The notes: generated from the sequence alone by a model not told the origin. A stretch of DNA of 64,000 nucleotides from Delphinus delphis (GCF_949987515.2 NC_082688.1:101659893-101723892), one strand, 5' to 3'. Counted from the first letter of the stretch, positions 45,870 through 57,879 are shown. A program made the numbers and translations.

Positions 45870-46260
45870 TTTGAGATGAAAATTATTATTTTCATTTTCA
45901 GATGTAAATGCTCAGTCTTACAGAGGCTAAGGAGCTCATACAAGTCATGCTGTTTGTAAATGAGAGAGCTATGGCTCATACCCAGGGGGTTTTTGTTTGT
46001 TTGTTTGTTTCTTGGTTTGGGGGTTTTTTTTAAGATTTTTTTGATGTGGACCATTTTTAAAGTCTTTACTGAATTTGTTACAATATTGCTTCTGTTTTAT
46101 GTTTTGGTTTCTTGGCCGTGAGGCATGTGGGATCTTATCTCCCCGACCAAGGATCGAACCTGCACCCACTGCATTGGAAGATGAAGTCTTAATCGCTGGA
46201 CTTCCAGGAAAGTCCCTCATACCCAGGTTTGACTGACACTAAACCCATACTCTACCTTAC
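45870..46260 (+). repeat. MIR SINE split by a younger SINE
   Basis: Left part about 45870-45986 ('cttacagaggctaaggagct'). Right part about 46216-46260 after the SINE. The interruption has its own 12-bp duplication. Confidence 0.6.
45975..46227 (-). repeat. CHR-1 type SINE, antisense
   Basis: SINE at 45987-46215 with the exact duplication 'ctcatacccagg' (45975-45986, 46216-46227). It shares the 'gttacaatattgcttctgtt' tail, in reverse, with the SINE at 6912. Confidence 0.9.
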
Positions 46261-46279
46261 TGCCTTAGAAATTGTTAAC

Positions 46280-46695
46280 ATTCTGCCTAAAAATATAATC
46301 AGCAATACCAGACAATGCTTCCTGGTTGAATTTGACAAACTGACCGTTCCCTTCTTCCTGAACCTGTCCCACTTGACTTTCCTGGTAGCTCTCCCTCCTG
46401 AGAGTCCTGTCTCACAGGTAACCCCCTCTCACGCTGCCATGGGCTCCAGCTCTTGTGTGCACTCGTGTGGTAGCATCCCCAGGATGGGTTCTCTTCTCTA
46501 TAAGCAATCACTCCCTCGGTGCTCTGTCTGTGACTTTAAATACCATCTCTATGCCAGTGTCTCTCAGTTATATAACCCTAGCTCTGACCTCTCCACTGAA
46601 CACCAGTATTTCCAACTGCCCCCTTGAGATCTCCCTTTACCTATCTGACAAGTTTCTCAACTCAACCTGGCAGTCCTACTCAAGGTTTTATTAAA
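46280..46695 (+). mobile_element. L2 LINE relic
   Basis: 'taaataccatctctatgcca' (46537) and 'tttccaactgcccccttgag' (46609) in L2 order; pyrimidine-rich. Confidence 0.65.
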
Positions 46696-46719
46696 AGTAA
46701 ACAAAACCTTATTCTGATT

Positions 46720-47145
46720 TAGATATATATAGTATTTGAAAGGGTATTAGGTGACAAAATTCCTAGGAGAACCAAGAGAATCAGACGTGAGGGCTAACAG
46801 CTGGGGACAACCCCCAGATCACATTGTGGAAATGCCCAAGGGAGTTGCTTCCACGACCATGGCTGGGCACAGATGCCAGAACCCACACTGTTGACCCATG
46901 GCACCTCTGCTTCTGCTGCCTCTAAAAACTGGATAAGGCTGCTCACTCCATGGCCAGAATGAATGCCAATTTGTAGTCTCATAAGTGTGTCTAATTGAGC
47001 CATTGTCACAAGCTGCAACGAAGCCACAAGAGCTACTGGTTAAGCAAGCTTCTGATGTGTCTTAGAGAAACATGGATTCATAAGTAGAGGAAATCCTCAA
47101 GTATAGGAAGGATGTTCAATGGTACTGAGCCGCTGAAAAAAACAG
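46720..47145. mobile_element. Unclassified about 426-bp insert inside the L2
   Basis: Separates the L2 at 46280 from its continuation at 47165. No L2 likeness, no open frame of note, no target-site duplication seen. It could be an LTR or another old element. Confidence 0.4.
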
Positions 47146-47164
47146 CCAATGTCCACCACAGTGG

Positions 47165-47965
47165 CCAAGTAGGACTCTTGATTCTCCTCCTCCTTTGACC
47201 CAAGTGCTCAAGCTCTGCACCTAGGAGTCATCCTTGATCCTTCCTTCCCCTATTCTCCATATCTAATCTGTCATCAAATCCTCTCACATCTATCTCTGAA
47301 ACATATCCTAGAATGTATCCCCTTCTCTCCATGGATAATACCTTAGACCAAGCCACCAGCATCCTTCACCTTGACCATGTACTGCAACAGCCTCCCAGTT
47401 GGTGCTCCCACTTCTACTCTTCTATCTCTGCAGCCTATTTTTCATGCAGCAAACTGACTGATCTTCTAAAAATGCCAAGTGGATCAATCGATTCCCTGCT
47501 TTAAGCCCTCTAAAATTCTTACCCTGGCATAAAAGGCACCACATAAGCTGGTCCCTGCCCAGACCTATAACCTCTCCTCATAGTAGTACGCCTCCCCTTA
47601 CTGAGCTCCATCTGTAACTACATTGGAATTCTTTCCCATCCTTGGACACAACAGGTTCATACCAATGTAAGGATCTTTGCACTTGTTTCTTCTGCCCCAA
47701 GAGCTTCTCATGACCATTTTCTTATCGTTTCTCAGGACTCAGCTCAAATGTCACCTATTTTGAGAAGTCCCATCCTAAAATAATCCCTCTCTCACTCTTT
47801 ACTGCAACCTCATTGTTATTTATAGTAGTATTTATAATATGTTATATTATCCCATTTCTGTTGATTGTCTGTCTCTCCCCACCAGCTTGCAAGTTTGTCC
47901 ATTTTATCCACCTCTGTATTCCCAGTGCCTCTAACATTGCCTGGTGCAGAGTAGGGACTTGAAAT
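47165..47965 (+). mobile_element. L2 LINE relic, distal part to 3' end
   Basis: 'ctaggagtcatccttgatcc' (47221), 'gtactgcaacagcctcccag' (47379), 'ctcagctcaaatgtcaccta' (47739) and an end with 'gtattcccagtgcctctaac' (47917). Confidence 0.8.
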
Positions 47966-47966
47966 G

Positions 47967-47972
<6 letters not shown>

Positions 47973-48031
<59 letters not shown>
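47973..48031 (+). repeat. (TG)n microsatellite, about 29 units
   Basis: An uninterrupted TG dinucleotide tract directly after the L2 3' end. Reading frames of repeated HT or TH residues here are artefacts. Confidence 0.95.
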
Positions 48032-48032
<1 letters not shown>

Positions 48033-48179
48033 GCACAGGCACAAGGCAACCAGAGAAAGATAAAATCACAGAAGTATTGAAATCTGCGCTTAGCCTTAAG
48101 GAATGGGCAAGATTTGGACCTTCAGTTACTTAACAGAATCCTGAACAAATGGAAAACATGACATAAAGATGATTCAATA

Positions 48180-49130
48180 TAAAGATGTCAAATAAGCATA
48201 TGAAAAGATGATCCACATCATATGTCATTGGGGAAATGCAAATTAAAATGACATACCACTACAGACATATTAGAGTGACCAAAATCCAGAGCACTGACAT
48301 CATCAAATGCTGACGAGAATGTGGAACCACGGGAACTGGTGGGAATGCAAAACAGAAGAGCCACTTTGGAAAACAGCTCGGCAGCTTCTTACAAAACTAA
48401 ACTTACTCTCACCATACGATCCACCAATCACTCTCCCTAGTTTTTACCCAAAAGAGTCGCAAACTTATGTCCACACAAAACTATGCACACAGTCATTTAT
48501 AGCAGCTTTATTGATGATTTATTCAATTTGGAAGCAACCATGAGTAACTTTCAGTACGTAAATGGATCAATTAACTGTGGTACATCCATAAAATTGAATA
48601 TTATTCAGCATTAAAAATTAATGAGCTATCAAGCCATGAAAAGACATGGAAGGATCTTAAATGCATATTGCTAAGTGAAAGAAGCCAATCTGAAAAGGCT
48701 GCATACCATACAATTCCAACTATATGACATTCTGGAAAAGGCAAAACTTGGAGAGAGAAAAAGATCAGTGGTTATCAGGGGTGAGGGGAGGTAGGGATAA
48801 ACAGGTGAAACACAGAGGATTTTTAGGACAGTGAAACCATTCTGCATGATACTGTAACGATGGACACATGTCATTTTACATTTGTCAAAACACACAGAAT
48901 ATAAACACCAAGAGTGAACCCTAATGTAAACTATGGACGTTGGGTGATTAGGATGTGTCAGTGTTGGTTCATCAGTTATAACAAAGGTACCACCCTGGTG
49001 GGGGATGTTGACAATGGGGGACAGGGGTTTGTGGCAACTTTCTGTATCTTCTGCTCAGTTTTGCTAAAATTGGTCTAAAAACCCTAAAATTGCTCTAAAA
49101 AAGCCTATTTTAAAAAATGTAAAAGAATGA
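48180..49130 (+). mobile_element. Old L1M (MB/MC-like) 3' end
   Basis: ORF2 C-terminal relic ('gggaactggtgggaatgcaa' at 48330), then a 3'UTR with 'gatcagtggttatcaggggt' (48764) and an A-rich end near 49115. Confidence 0.75.
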
Positions 49131-50671
49131 AAGATGCAACAGAAAATGTCTAGAAGCTTGGCGGGAAAGCCTAAGGTTGAAAGAGACTGACAGGAAGCAT
49201 GCATGGTAAAGTACAATGGTGACTGTCACTGACTTACAACTGGACTCAAGGCCAGTCCTTCTAGAACATGTTCTCATGTGCCAAGATCATTTGTGAGCTC
49301 TCAGTGGCAGTCATGTAATGACATATCCTATCGAGGAGGAACCTCCATGTCCTCTGAACATTTCATCAGGCTAAGGTCTGGAACTGATGGTCACAACACC
49401 AAGGTGGATGCATCGGTAACAGAAAGACACAGGAATCAAGAAGCAAGGCAAGTGAATCCAGAGATCTAGGTGATAGAATCAGATTGGGAAACACACAAAT
49501 GAGAGCCGCAGGCCCATAAGCCAAAAGGGGGCAGAAAGAGATGCAGATCTCCAGGAGAGAGGGACAGCCTCGGGCCTCTGAGGGCATAGTGGAGTGACCC
49601 CCTTGTGACAGTGATACTCACCTTACCCTTGAAGCCCAGGCCTAAGATTGGAGAAGAGGAAGCAACAATACACATGAGCAAATTGAGGAAGAAATCAATC
49701 TTTTTAGTGCCGCAGTCATTCCATATTAATTAAGCTGGTAGTTAGGTGCAAGTCTCTCTCTAAATTGCTCTCTCTCTTCTTCCAACAGCGCTCAATGACT
49801 ACAGGTGGCACATTAAAAAGTCAAGGCAACCAACTTGCATACATTTCTATATTCTCCCATGTTTAGCAAGTTTGAGAAGCTGGATGCCTCTTCTCAGGAG
49901 GTTGGGGTATGGGTTTATTAACGAACTTATAAATCCTAAGAAGGCTGTCCCAGAACAATTGGCTATGAATTTCTCAGAGACCTGATGTGCAAATTACCTG
50001 CCTGCTGTTATTTCTTTTCTGGATTATCCATGTTTCCTTGGTCTTGGTACAGATTTAACTCACCACTAACCATATTTCTTACTGGCTGTTCCCCCTCCCT
50101 GCCCCTGCATGATTCCCTTATCCCCACATGCTAAGGCAATGCAGACTGGAGTAAATAACAGTCTGAACAAAGAAACAGGCCATTAGCATCATATCGGGTA
50201 TCTGTGAGGAAATGGCAGGCCTGGAACTGGGAGTCAGTCCCTGCTTCCTATTTCAGAGGTGTTCTGTATTATGAACGTAGGGCCTGTACTAGGAAATAAG
50301 GCACACTCTGTGAGTGGCTGGAGGGGTCCACATGGAGAGAGAGGTCAACACTGGAGAGAGGGGCCTGTCCCCAAAGAGGTGGCTCTACGCAGGCCAGGAA
50401 GGCAAATCATGAATTTCCTTCCTGTATTCAACAAAACTTGCATATAACAAAGATTACAAATTTAATAAGAAAAAAGGGGAGAGTGAGATGTAAAAAGAAA
50501 ACAAACAAAAAAAAACACACAAGAATAGGATACAAAAGGGAGAATTATTCTTTTCATGTTGCAAGTTATATACTCTTTCTATCTACCCAAAAAAAAGCAC
50601 TAATTGAAATTGTCACATGAATGGCCTCTGGATACATGACACTGAAATACTGCCACGCCTCCACTAAGATA
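49131..50671. other. No recognised gene or repeat
   Basis: One of the two longest stretches without a repeat I can name. Short open frames (49278, 50259) show no recognisable domain. A conserved non-coding element cannot be judged from a single sequence. Confidence 0.45.
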
Positions 50672-50917
50672 CCAGTGGCTGGTTTTTTTTGTTTTGTTTT
50701 GTTTTGTTTGTGTGTGTGTTATGCGGGCCTCTCACTGTTGTGGCCTCTCCCGTTGCGGAGCACAGGCTCCAGACGCAAAGGCTCAGCGGCCATGGCTCAC
50801 AGGCCCAGCCGCTCCGTGGCACATGGGATCTTCCCAGACCGGGGCACGAACCCGTGTCCCCTGCATCGGCAGGCGGGCTCTCAACCACTGAGCCACCAGG
50901 GAAGCCCCCGGTGGCTG
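50672..50917 (-). repeat. CHR-2-like short SINE, antisense
   Basis: SINE at about 50685-50907, flanked by 'ccagtggctg' and the near match 'ccggtggctg'. The A-tail complement is broken into 'ttttg' repeats and a short TG tract, an aged tail. Confidence 0.88.
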
Positions 50918-51424
50918 TTTTTGCTTAGTCATTATGTTATACTGTCATTGAAATCTTTACTGCCTTTTCATTCCAGATTATGGGGGTTACTCTTCCATGG
51001 AGTCTTGCAATTCAGTCTAGAGTGCAAGTGTCAACCTCCCCCTCATTTCAAGTAAGAAGTACAATGCTGGGAGTTGAAGAAACAATAGAGATGAGTAGCA
51101 GGGAACTCCTCCATCACAACCAGAATCTTCACCCCAGAGGTAAAGTTATTAAAGTTTCACACACATGACAATTTGAGAAAAAAAAATGTGATGCTGTTTC
51201 TTGAGGCAGGAATAAATCACCACTTCCCATGGTAATGATAGGCCTTTCCCTAGGAGCTAGAAAGGACAATCATGGAAAGAAACTCATCAGCAGAGTGGGT
51301 GGGAAAAAAAATGACTCAGGTATTATATTTTCTGTATTTTTGTCAGGAAATGCATCACTCCACAGATGGATCTAATTTAGTCAGGTTATGGAAAGCCAAA
51401 CATGGTTTTGGTCCATAACAATAC
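50918..51424. other. No recognised feature
   Basis: Unique-looking sequence without supported features. Confidence 0.4.
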
Positions 51425-51605
51425 TGGCCAGCATTTACTGAGGGCCTACTATGTAACAGGTGTGTTGCATATATTAGCTGTAATCCTCACTCAAGTCCTT
51501 CATAGGCTGTACATTTTCCAATTTTATTGATAAGTCACCTGCACTCTGAGAGAGTAAGTAATTCACTTAAGATCACATGGTTAGTTAGTGCCCCTAAGCT
51601 ACCGC
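51425..51605 (+). repeat. MIR SINE
   Basis: 'ccagcatttactgagggcct', 'taagtaattcacttaagatc' and 'acatggttagttagtg' in MIR order. Confidence 0.8.
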
Positions 51606-51721
51606 CCTACCCTTACTGAGACCTATGCTAAAAGGTTGATCAGGTAAACTAAAACTAATCCAAAGAAGCCGGGGACTTTCTCACTTACCTCATTTTCTGC
51701 AGATAGCTGGGGACCTAGAAG

Positions 51722-51954
51722 ACAGGAATGGGTTTTTTTTTGGGTTTTTTTTCGGTACGCGGGCCTCTCACTGCTGTGGCCTCTCCCGCTGCGGAGTACA
51801 GGCTCCAGACGCGCAGGCTCAGCGGCCATGGCTCACGGGCCCAGCCGCTCCGGGGCATGTGGGATCCTCCCGGACCGGGGCACGAACCTGCGTCCCCCGC
51901 ATCGGCAGGCGGACTCTCAACCACTGCGCCACCAGGGAAGCCCCAACAGGAATG
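51722..51954 (-). repeat. CHR-2-like short SINE, antisense
   Basis: SINE at 51731-51945 with duplication 'acaggaatg' (51722-51730, 51946-51954). The B-box complement reads 'gggcacgaacctg'. Confidence 0.92.
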
Positions 51955-52400
51955 TTTTATAATTTATGAGAGGAATAACTCTAGTGATAACGAACAGAAC
52001 ATGTTAAGCAGTGTAATCCCAGACGCCATAGCCAGCAGCAGTATTTGAGAATAATCAGAGAATAGAATAATCTAAGAACATCTACATGAATAGGGAGCTT
52101 TTTATTCAGACCCCGACCCATCTAGAAGGCACTCTTCCTGGAAAAAACAGGCACTAAACCTTCAGTAGGAACTAGCTTCAGTAATTCACTCTCAACAGAA
52201 AAGACCCACAGTGCTGGACAATACAGGGGTGCCTTTCTTGTTTATGTGATCACTGGTGGCAGAACATGTGGGAAGAAGTAAGCCTCTTTCAAAATAGAGT
52301 GGACACAGATCCTATATACATACTGAACTCTGAGCAATTTCAGACCAGACACTCTCTGCAACCATCCCAAGCTCAGGACAGATGTAACAAAAGAGCAAAG
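51955..52400. other. No recognised feature
   Basis: Unique-looking sequence. Confidence 0.4.
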
Positions 52401-52809
52401 AAGAACAAAGAAGAAGGGACTTCCCTGGTGGCGCAGTGGTTGAGAATCCGCCTGCCAATGCAGGGGACACAGGTTTGAGCCCTGGTCTGGGAAGATCCTA
52501 CATGCCCCCAGAGCAACTAAGCCCGGGGGTCACAACTATGGAGCCTGCGCTCTAGAGCCCGCAAGCCACAACGACTGAGCCCACATGCCACAAGTACTGA
52601 AGTCCGTGTGCCTAGAGCCCAAGCTCTGCAACAAGAGCAGCCACCACAATGAGAAGCCCACACACCACAAAGTAGAGTAGGCCCCGCTCGTCGCAACTAG
52701 AGAAAGTCCGCGCACAACAATTAAGACCCAACAACGAAGACCCAATGCAGCCAAAAATAAATAAGTAAATAAATAAATTTATTTTTAAAAAAAAAGAACA
52801 CAGAAGAAG
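52401..52809 (+). repeat. Long CHR-type SINE
   Basis: SINE at 52417-52793, flanked by 'aagaacaaagaagaag' and 'aagaacacagaagaag' (one mismatch). Full long body with 'ctagagcccgcaagccaca' and 'caactagagaaagtccgcg', ending in an (AAAT)-rich tail. Confidence 0.93.
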
Positions 52810-53235
52810 AATCAACAGAACACAGACAGCAAAGGAGGAACAATATGGTCCAATGAGGCCTTGAGTCAGACCTGATTTAGCACATTCAATAATTACTTAA
52901 AGATAACTTGGTCTGTTTCTTATATATCCATCTATGTTGTTTGTTGAATATTTACTTGCACTAAAGGTGGCAGCAGAATAAATGGGATATGGTAATTTTT
53001 TCATACTATGTAAGCATTCCACCTCAATGAACAAATACCGTCTTTAATTGAGGAGGGAGGGACTTCCAATACAGACAATTGACATAACCACTGGGTCATG
53101 CTATCTTATAGTGTTTTATTTTTCTCTTTCATCCCCAGCCCTGCTCTCAGGATCCTGCCTGCCTCCTACAGGCACCCACTTTAATGAATTTGATACATAT
53201 TCTACAATGTTTATGTCATTGTAAAAAAGTAGTTC
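52810..53235. other. No recognised feature
   Basis: Unique-looking sequence leading into the microsatellite at 53236. Confidence 0.4.
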
Positions 53236-53243
53236 TGTGTGTA

Positions 53244-53280
<37 letters not shown>

Positions 53281-53281
53281 G
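53236..53281 (+). repeat. (TG)n(TA)n compound microsatellite
   Basis: 'tgtgtgtatgtgtgtgtgtg' running into TA repeats. Confidence 0.92.
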
Positions 53282-53289
53282 TTTAATTT

Positions 53290-54045
53290 TAAAATGGTAT
53301 TATGCTTTATATCCTGTTCTGCTTTTTCCAGTTTCTTTTTTTTTTTTTTACTAAGCACTATGTTTTTAAGATCTCTGCATGTAGCCATATATATCATTAT
53401 ATTACTGCCTCTGAGTGCTACACGATACTCCACAGAAGGCATTTCCTCTTTTCACTTATCTATCCCACTAGCGATAGACAATCAGATTACCCCAGTTCCA
53501 CAGATGCTCTCATACAGGTGCCCTACGAACGCGTGAGTTTTTCTGGAGCAAACACCCAGAAATGGGATTTTGGATATTCAGGCATATGCCTACTTCACTT
53601 CAGTGAGTCCTGCCGGAGCATCTTCTAAATGGCTGCATCAATTTGCATTCCCGCTACAAGTGCTTCCAGTTTCCCTACACCCTCATCAACTCTTTCTCTT
53701 CTGCAATTAGTCCCTTCTTGCCTAACTTATGCATGTTGGGCAGTATCTTATCATTTCAATTTGCAGTGACCTGATTACAAATAAGGTTGATCTTTTCTTC
53801 CTGCACGTGTTATCCAATTCATATTTGTTCTTCTTTGAATTGCCTGGTCTTCTTTAAACCACCCATTTTTCTAGGAGTTTCTGTCTTTTTCTTACTGATT
53901 TGTCTGGAGTTCCTTTATATTCCTAGATATTAACGCCTTGTCACTTTTACATTGTGAACATCTTCTCCCAGTCTGTCATCTGCCTGTTAACTTATCCTAT
54001 GGTGTCCTCTGTCATATTTCTAAAGTTCTGAATTTTTTAAAAAAC
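53290..54045 (-). mobile_element. Ancient L1M4/L1ME-like fragment, antisense
   Basis: 'tctgcatgtagccatatata', 'cacccagaaatgggattttg', 'aaatggctgcatcaatttgc' and 'tgcctgttaacttatcctat' in antisense L1 order. Highly diverged. Confidence 0.7.
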
Positions 54046-54810
54046 GTTCGACTACTGTTATAATTATTATTTTAGAGCAAGGTGAGTCCTGACAATTGCA
54101 GTCAGGATTTGGTGTCCACAGTAGGCAGGCTAGATAACTATTTTAGTGTGTGGTCCTAGGGAAATACATTCCAGTCTGGCTGCCACATTTTAGGAACATT
54201 TTGGGACTTCACTAAATTCACTTAATTTATTTTACAGCCGATGCTTGCCTGCTTCCACTTTCCTAAGACAAGGTATCCTGAAACCACAGATAAATTAAGC
54301 CCGTAGTTTGTTGGCAACCTCGTCTTTAAAAATTTCTCATTGCCTCATCCCTAACCCCTAACCTAATAGGGCAGACCCTTGCTCAGATGGCTCACATTTC
54401 TTTTACATGTATTTTATCTTTCACAATGACCATACTTTGAAAACCATTGTACCCACTCTTGTGTATCATTAGAATGTGCTTCTCTGCTCAAAAGTTCTTG
54501 TTCTGTCAACCTCTCTGCATGGAAGTGTCATATATTCTTGACCTTCTAAAATCAAGTTGGCTGGAGCACTCCCCCATACTTCCTTGATCCAGTAAAATCA
54601 CCTTGTGTTATGGGTGGACCTCAACCCTATGTCTGCATGACCCATCATACATGTTTTCCCACTATGTCATGCTACCTTCTCCCATCAAGGCTGATTTGAA
54701 TCATTCAATAGAAATAAAACAGCACCTTATCATAGGAACTGACATCTGGACCAGAAAATTGTACTTTGAGAAAAAGGATTAGTTGTAATAAACTATACAA
54801 AACTACTTTT
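54046..54810. other. No recognised feature
   Basis: Unique-looking sequence. No supported gene. Confidence 0.4.
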
Positions 54811-55283
54811 AAAATACCTACAACCAGGGGAATTCCCTGGTGGTCCAGTTGTTAAGACTCTGCACTTCCACTGCAGGGAACACGTTCGATCCCTGGTTGG
54901 GGAACTAATATCCTGCAAGCCGTGCAGCACGGCCAAAAAAAATAAATTAAATTAAAAATAAAATGAAGGGGCTTCTCTGGTGGCACAGTGGTTAAGAATC
55001 CGCCTGCCAACGCAGGGGACACAGGTTCGAGCCCTGGTCCGGGAAGATCCCACATGCCGCGGAGCAACTAAGCCCATGTGCCACAAGTACTGAAGCCCGC
55101 GCGCCTAGAGCCCATGCTCCACGACAAGAGAAGCCACCGCAATGAGAAGCCTGTGCACCACAACGAAGAGTAGCCCCCACTCACTGCAACTAAGTGCAGC
55201 AACGAATACCCAACACAGCCAAAAATAAATAAATGAATAAATAAATTTTTAAAAATAAAATGAAATAAAATACCCACAACCAG
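54811..55283 (+). repeat. Two SINEs, the second inserted in the tail of the first
   Basis: First: short CHR-1 SINE from 54828, head 'ggaattccctggtggtcc', with outer duplications 'aaaatacctacaaccag' (54811-54827) and 'aaaatacccacaaccag' (55267-55283). Second: long CHR-type SINE at about 54968-55250, with the exact inner duplication 'aaaaataaaatgaa' (54954-54967, 55251-55264). Confidence 0.94.
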
Positions 55284-55479
55284 CAATCATTCACTTAGTA
55301 TAAGGTACACGGTGATGACGCCACATGGCCTCTGCATATTCTATTTCCTTCTACTTCTTTCATCACAAAATGTGGGACTTCAGTTTTGAGCTACACAGTG
55401 AAGGCTTAAAGCACTTATCAAATGGTATATACACCAGCACTCTCCAGACCTTTTACCCTGAGGAAGAAAAAAGCACTGG

Positions 55480-55735
55480 GAGCTGGCCCGGGTGTTCTCC
55501 TGATGGACATAAACAATTTCTCCAAACATCAACATGAGGCAAGACCACTCTGGAACTGCAATGGACCAAGACAAAAACAAGACCATTCCATAGTCATGTC
55601 TGAATACAAAAAATATAAGAATATTATCCAAGCCACAAAATATCAACATCTCAACTCGTTCAACTACAGGTGTGCTCCTAGTGGGTTTTTTGGTGGAGGA
55701 CATTCGAATTTTATTAAACTCATGAAATAACATAT
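55480..55735. repeat. LTR-like repeat (copy B)
   Basis: 'gttctcctgatggacataaa' and 'gttcaactacaggtgtgctc' parallel copy A at 37430-37850, with parts missing. Confidence 0.45.
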
Positions 55736-55744
55736 AGCATATGA

Positions 55745-55905
55745 GAAAAGCAGACTTTAGAATTCTGACTTTACCACTCGTTGACTTTATTATTTGAAAA
55801 TGTTACTTAATTTTTCCAAATCTTTTATTTTTTCATCCATAAATTAGGATAACTGGGATTATTCAAAAAGTCTGTGCAGATATACTTCATAGGGATTTTG
55901 TGAGC
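55745..55905 (-). repeat. MIR SINE, antisense
   Basis: 'gactttaccactcgttgact' and 'ttttcatccataaattagga' in antisense MIR order. Confidence 0.6.
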
Positions 55906-56189
55906 AGGTCTACCATGGACAGCCGAGCAGGTTGTACACTGCACAACTCCAGAGGAGACCATTCACATGGACCTGGAATCATTCACGTAGTAGTCCTCTA
56001 TGAAATAATGTAAATCAAGTGATTGACGCCATGTCTCTCACGCGTTAAAGGCCTGGTAAGTGGTGACTATAACCGCTAAACATGCTTGAGTTTGTAACAG
56101 AGTGAGCATTGTCCTGAGAATCAGTGTTGCCCTGCTAATTGAGCAAGTGGCTGCCTACTGGTGTGATTAGATTAGAAAAGTCAATTCAA

Positions 56190-56495
56190 AAAAGGTGCCA
56201 AGACAGACAGAGAAAACAGACTTGTGGTTGCCAAAGTGGAGGGGGAGTGGGGAAGGGATGGATTGAGAGTTTGGGATTAGCAGATGCAAACCATTATATA
56301 TGGGATGGATAAACAACAAGGTCCTACTGTAAAGCACAGGGAACTATATTCAATATCCTGTGATGAACCATAATGGAAAGGAATATGGAAAAGAATATAT
56401 ATGTATGTGTAACTGAATCACTTTGCTGTACATCAGAAATTAACACACTTTGTATATCTACTATACTTCAATAAAATAATTTTTTAAAAGGCGCC
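56190..56495 (+). mobile_element. 5'-truncated L1 3' end
   Basis: L1 3'UTR at about 56200-56485, flanked by 'aaaaggtgcc' and 'aaaaggcgcc' (one mismatch). Landmarks 'cttgtggttgccaaagtgga' and 'acttcaataaaataat'. Confidence 0.85.
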
Positions 56496-56619
56496 TGCCC
56501 TAGATCACACCTAGAGGATTATAAAACGCCTAGCATCTCACCATCCCAGACCCTATGTGATGAAAGCTGATACCTTCTCCTTGGAGATAGTAAGCTACAG
56601 GGATGATAGCAATGACATA

Positions 56620-56830
56620 ATGCCTCCAGTCTACAAACCTTTCCATCCCTTATTTCTTTTAGTCCTCACAATACCTTGTCAAGATAAGTATGTAGGGAAT
56701 GGTCTCAGGACACCTGTTTTACAGATGACAAAAATATGCTCTGAGAGGGGCAGTGACTAATTCAAAAACATACATCAACCATGTGGCAGGGGCAAGACAC
56801 TAACCCAGATCTTCTGACCCCAAACCCACT
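56620..56830 (+). repeat. MIR SINE
   Basis: 'ttagtcctcacaataccttg' and 'ctgttttacagatgacaaaa' in MIR order. Confidence 0.7.
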
Positions 56831-57227
56831 GCTCACTCCAACAAATACACTTGACTCTCTACTACTACTGAGAAAGTCTGGTTGCAAGTGCCAAGCTTCT
56901 GAGATGTTACGGGAAAGCTGGGGGAGCCCTCCCCAATGGCAAGGACTGCAGTACTCATTTTGTGTCCGCACAGCAAATGAAGACGACACTGACACTATTA
57001 GAGGTCATTTTAGGTGCTAGTCTAACGTCTGTAAAGTGGACAAGATTAATTGTCTCCCAGCTCTGATGTGTAAAGACTTGTTGATGCTGTAATGAATGAA
57101 ATCACCCAAACAGTATGCTTAGTACCACCACTGACAGCACCTCTTTTGCTGTTATATTTCTTTGATTTCCCAATTATCAGTCAGTTTCCTCCAGACCCTA
57201 TTTCCAAAAGAGGGGGAGAGGGAGGCT
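56831..57227. other. No recognised feature
   Basis: Two antiparallel frames of 77-79 codons have no family features. Confidence 0.4.
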
Positions 57228-57460
57228 AACATAGACCAAGCACCTGCCAGAGGAGGCACCAGACCAAGGGGCTGACAGGAATTATCTCATTGAATTCTCG
57301 CAACAACTCTGTAGGGTAAGTGGTATTTTTTGCCATTTAATGGATGAGGAACTGAGGCTGAGATGTTAGGTAGCTTAGCCAAGTTTTCAAGGTAAGTGGA
57401 GCCAGGATTTGAACACCAGACTGTGTTACTCTGAATTCCAGGCACAGTCCATTGACCATG
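57228..57460 (+). repeat. MIR SINE
   Basis: 'gaattatctcattgaattct', 'gatgaggaactgaggctgag' and 'ccaggatttgaacaccagac': a well-preserved MIR. Confidence 0.85.
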
Positions 57461-57597
57461 CTGCTTGCCAAATACATGAAAAAGTCAAAACATGTTAAGC
57501 TGGTCTGGAAAAGAGCACAGGTAGCTGATCATGGCACACTGTGTTACCTCTACCTCTTCCAAAGTCACTTTTACCTTCCAGTGACCTTCAATGTCTT

Positions 57598-57874
57598 CAC
57601 TGGCTAGTTGGGAATTCCCTGGCGGTCCAGTGGTTAGGGCTCTGCGCTTCCACTAGAGGGGACCTGGGTTTGATCCCCGGCTGGGGAACTAAGATCCGGC
57701 ATGGCGTGGTCGGAAAAAAAAAAAAAGAAAAACCCTGAGTTTACCAATAAGGAGATCCTCGTCATAACCAGTAACAGAATTGCCCCACCTCTGAGGGGCT
57801 CTGAGTTTCCAAACCCTCCTTCCACTTGCCACTAGTCTCTCTTCTTTAAAAAAAAAAAACACACACTGGCTAGT
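57598..57874 (+). repeat. CHR-1 SINE with apparent 3' transduction
   Basis: The 11-bp duplication 'cactggctagt' lies at 57598-57608 and 57864-57874. Between them is a short CHR-1 SINE (to about 57713), its A-rich tail (57714-57731), then about 115 bases of non-SINE sequence (57732-57846) and a second A run (57847-57859). See findings. Confidence 0.8.
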
Positions 57875-57879
57875 CAACA

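Noticed and set aside
47816..48069. Open frames of His-Thr repeats
   Set aside because: Translation of the (TG)n microsatellite.
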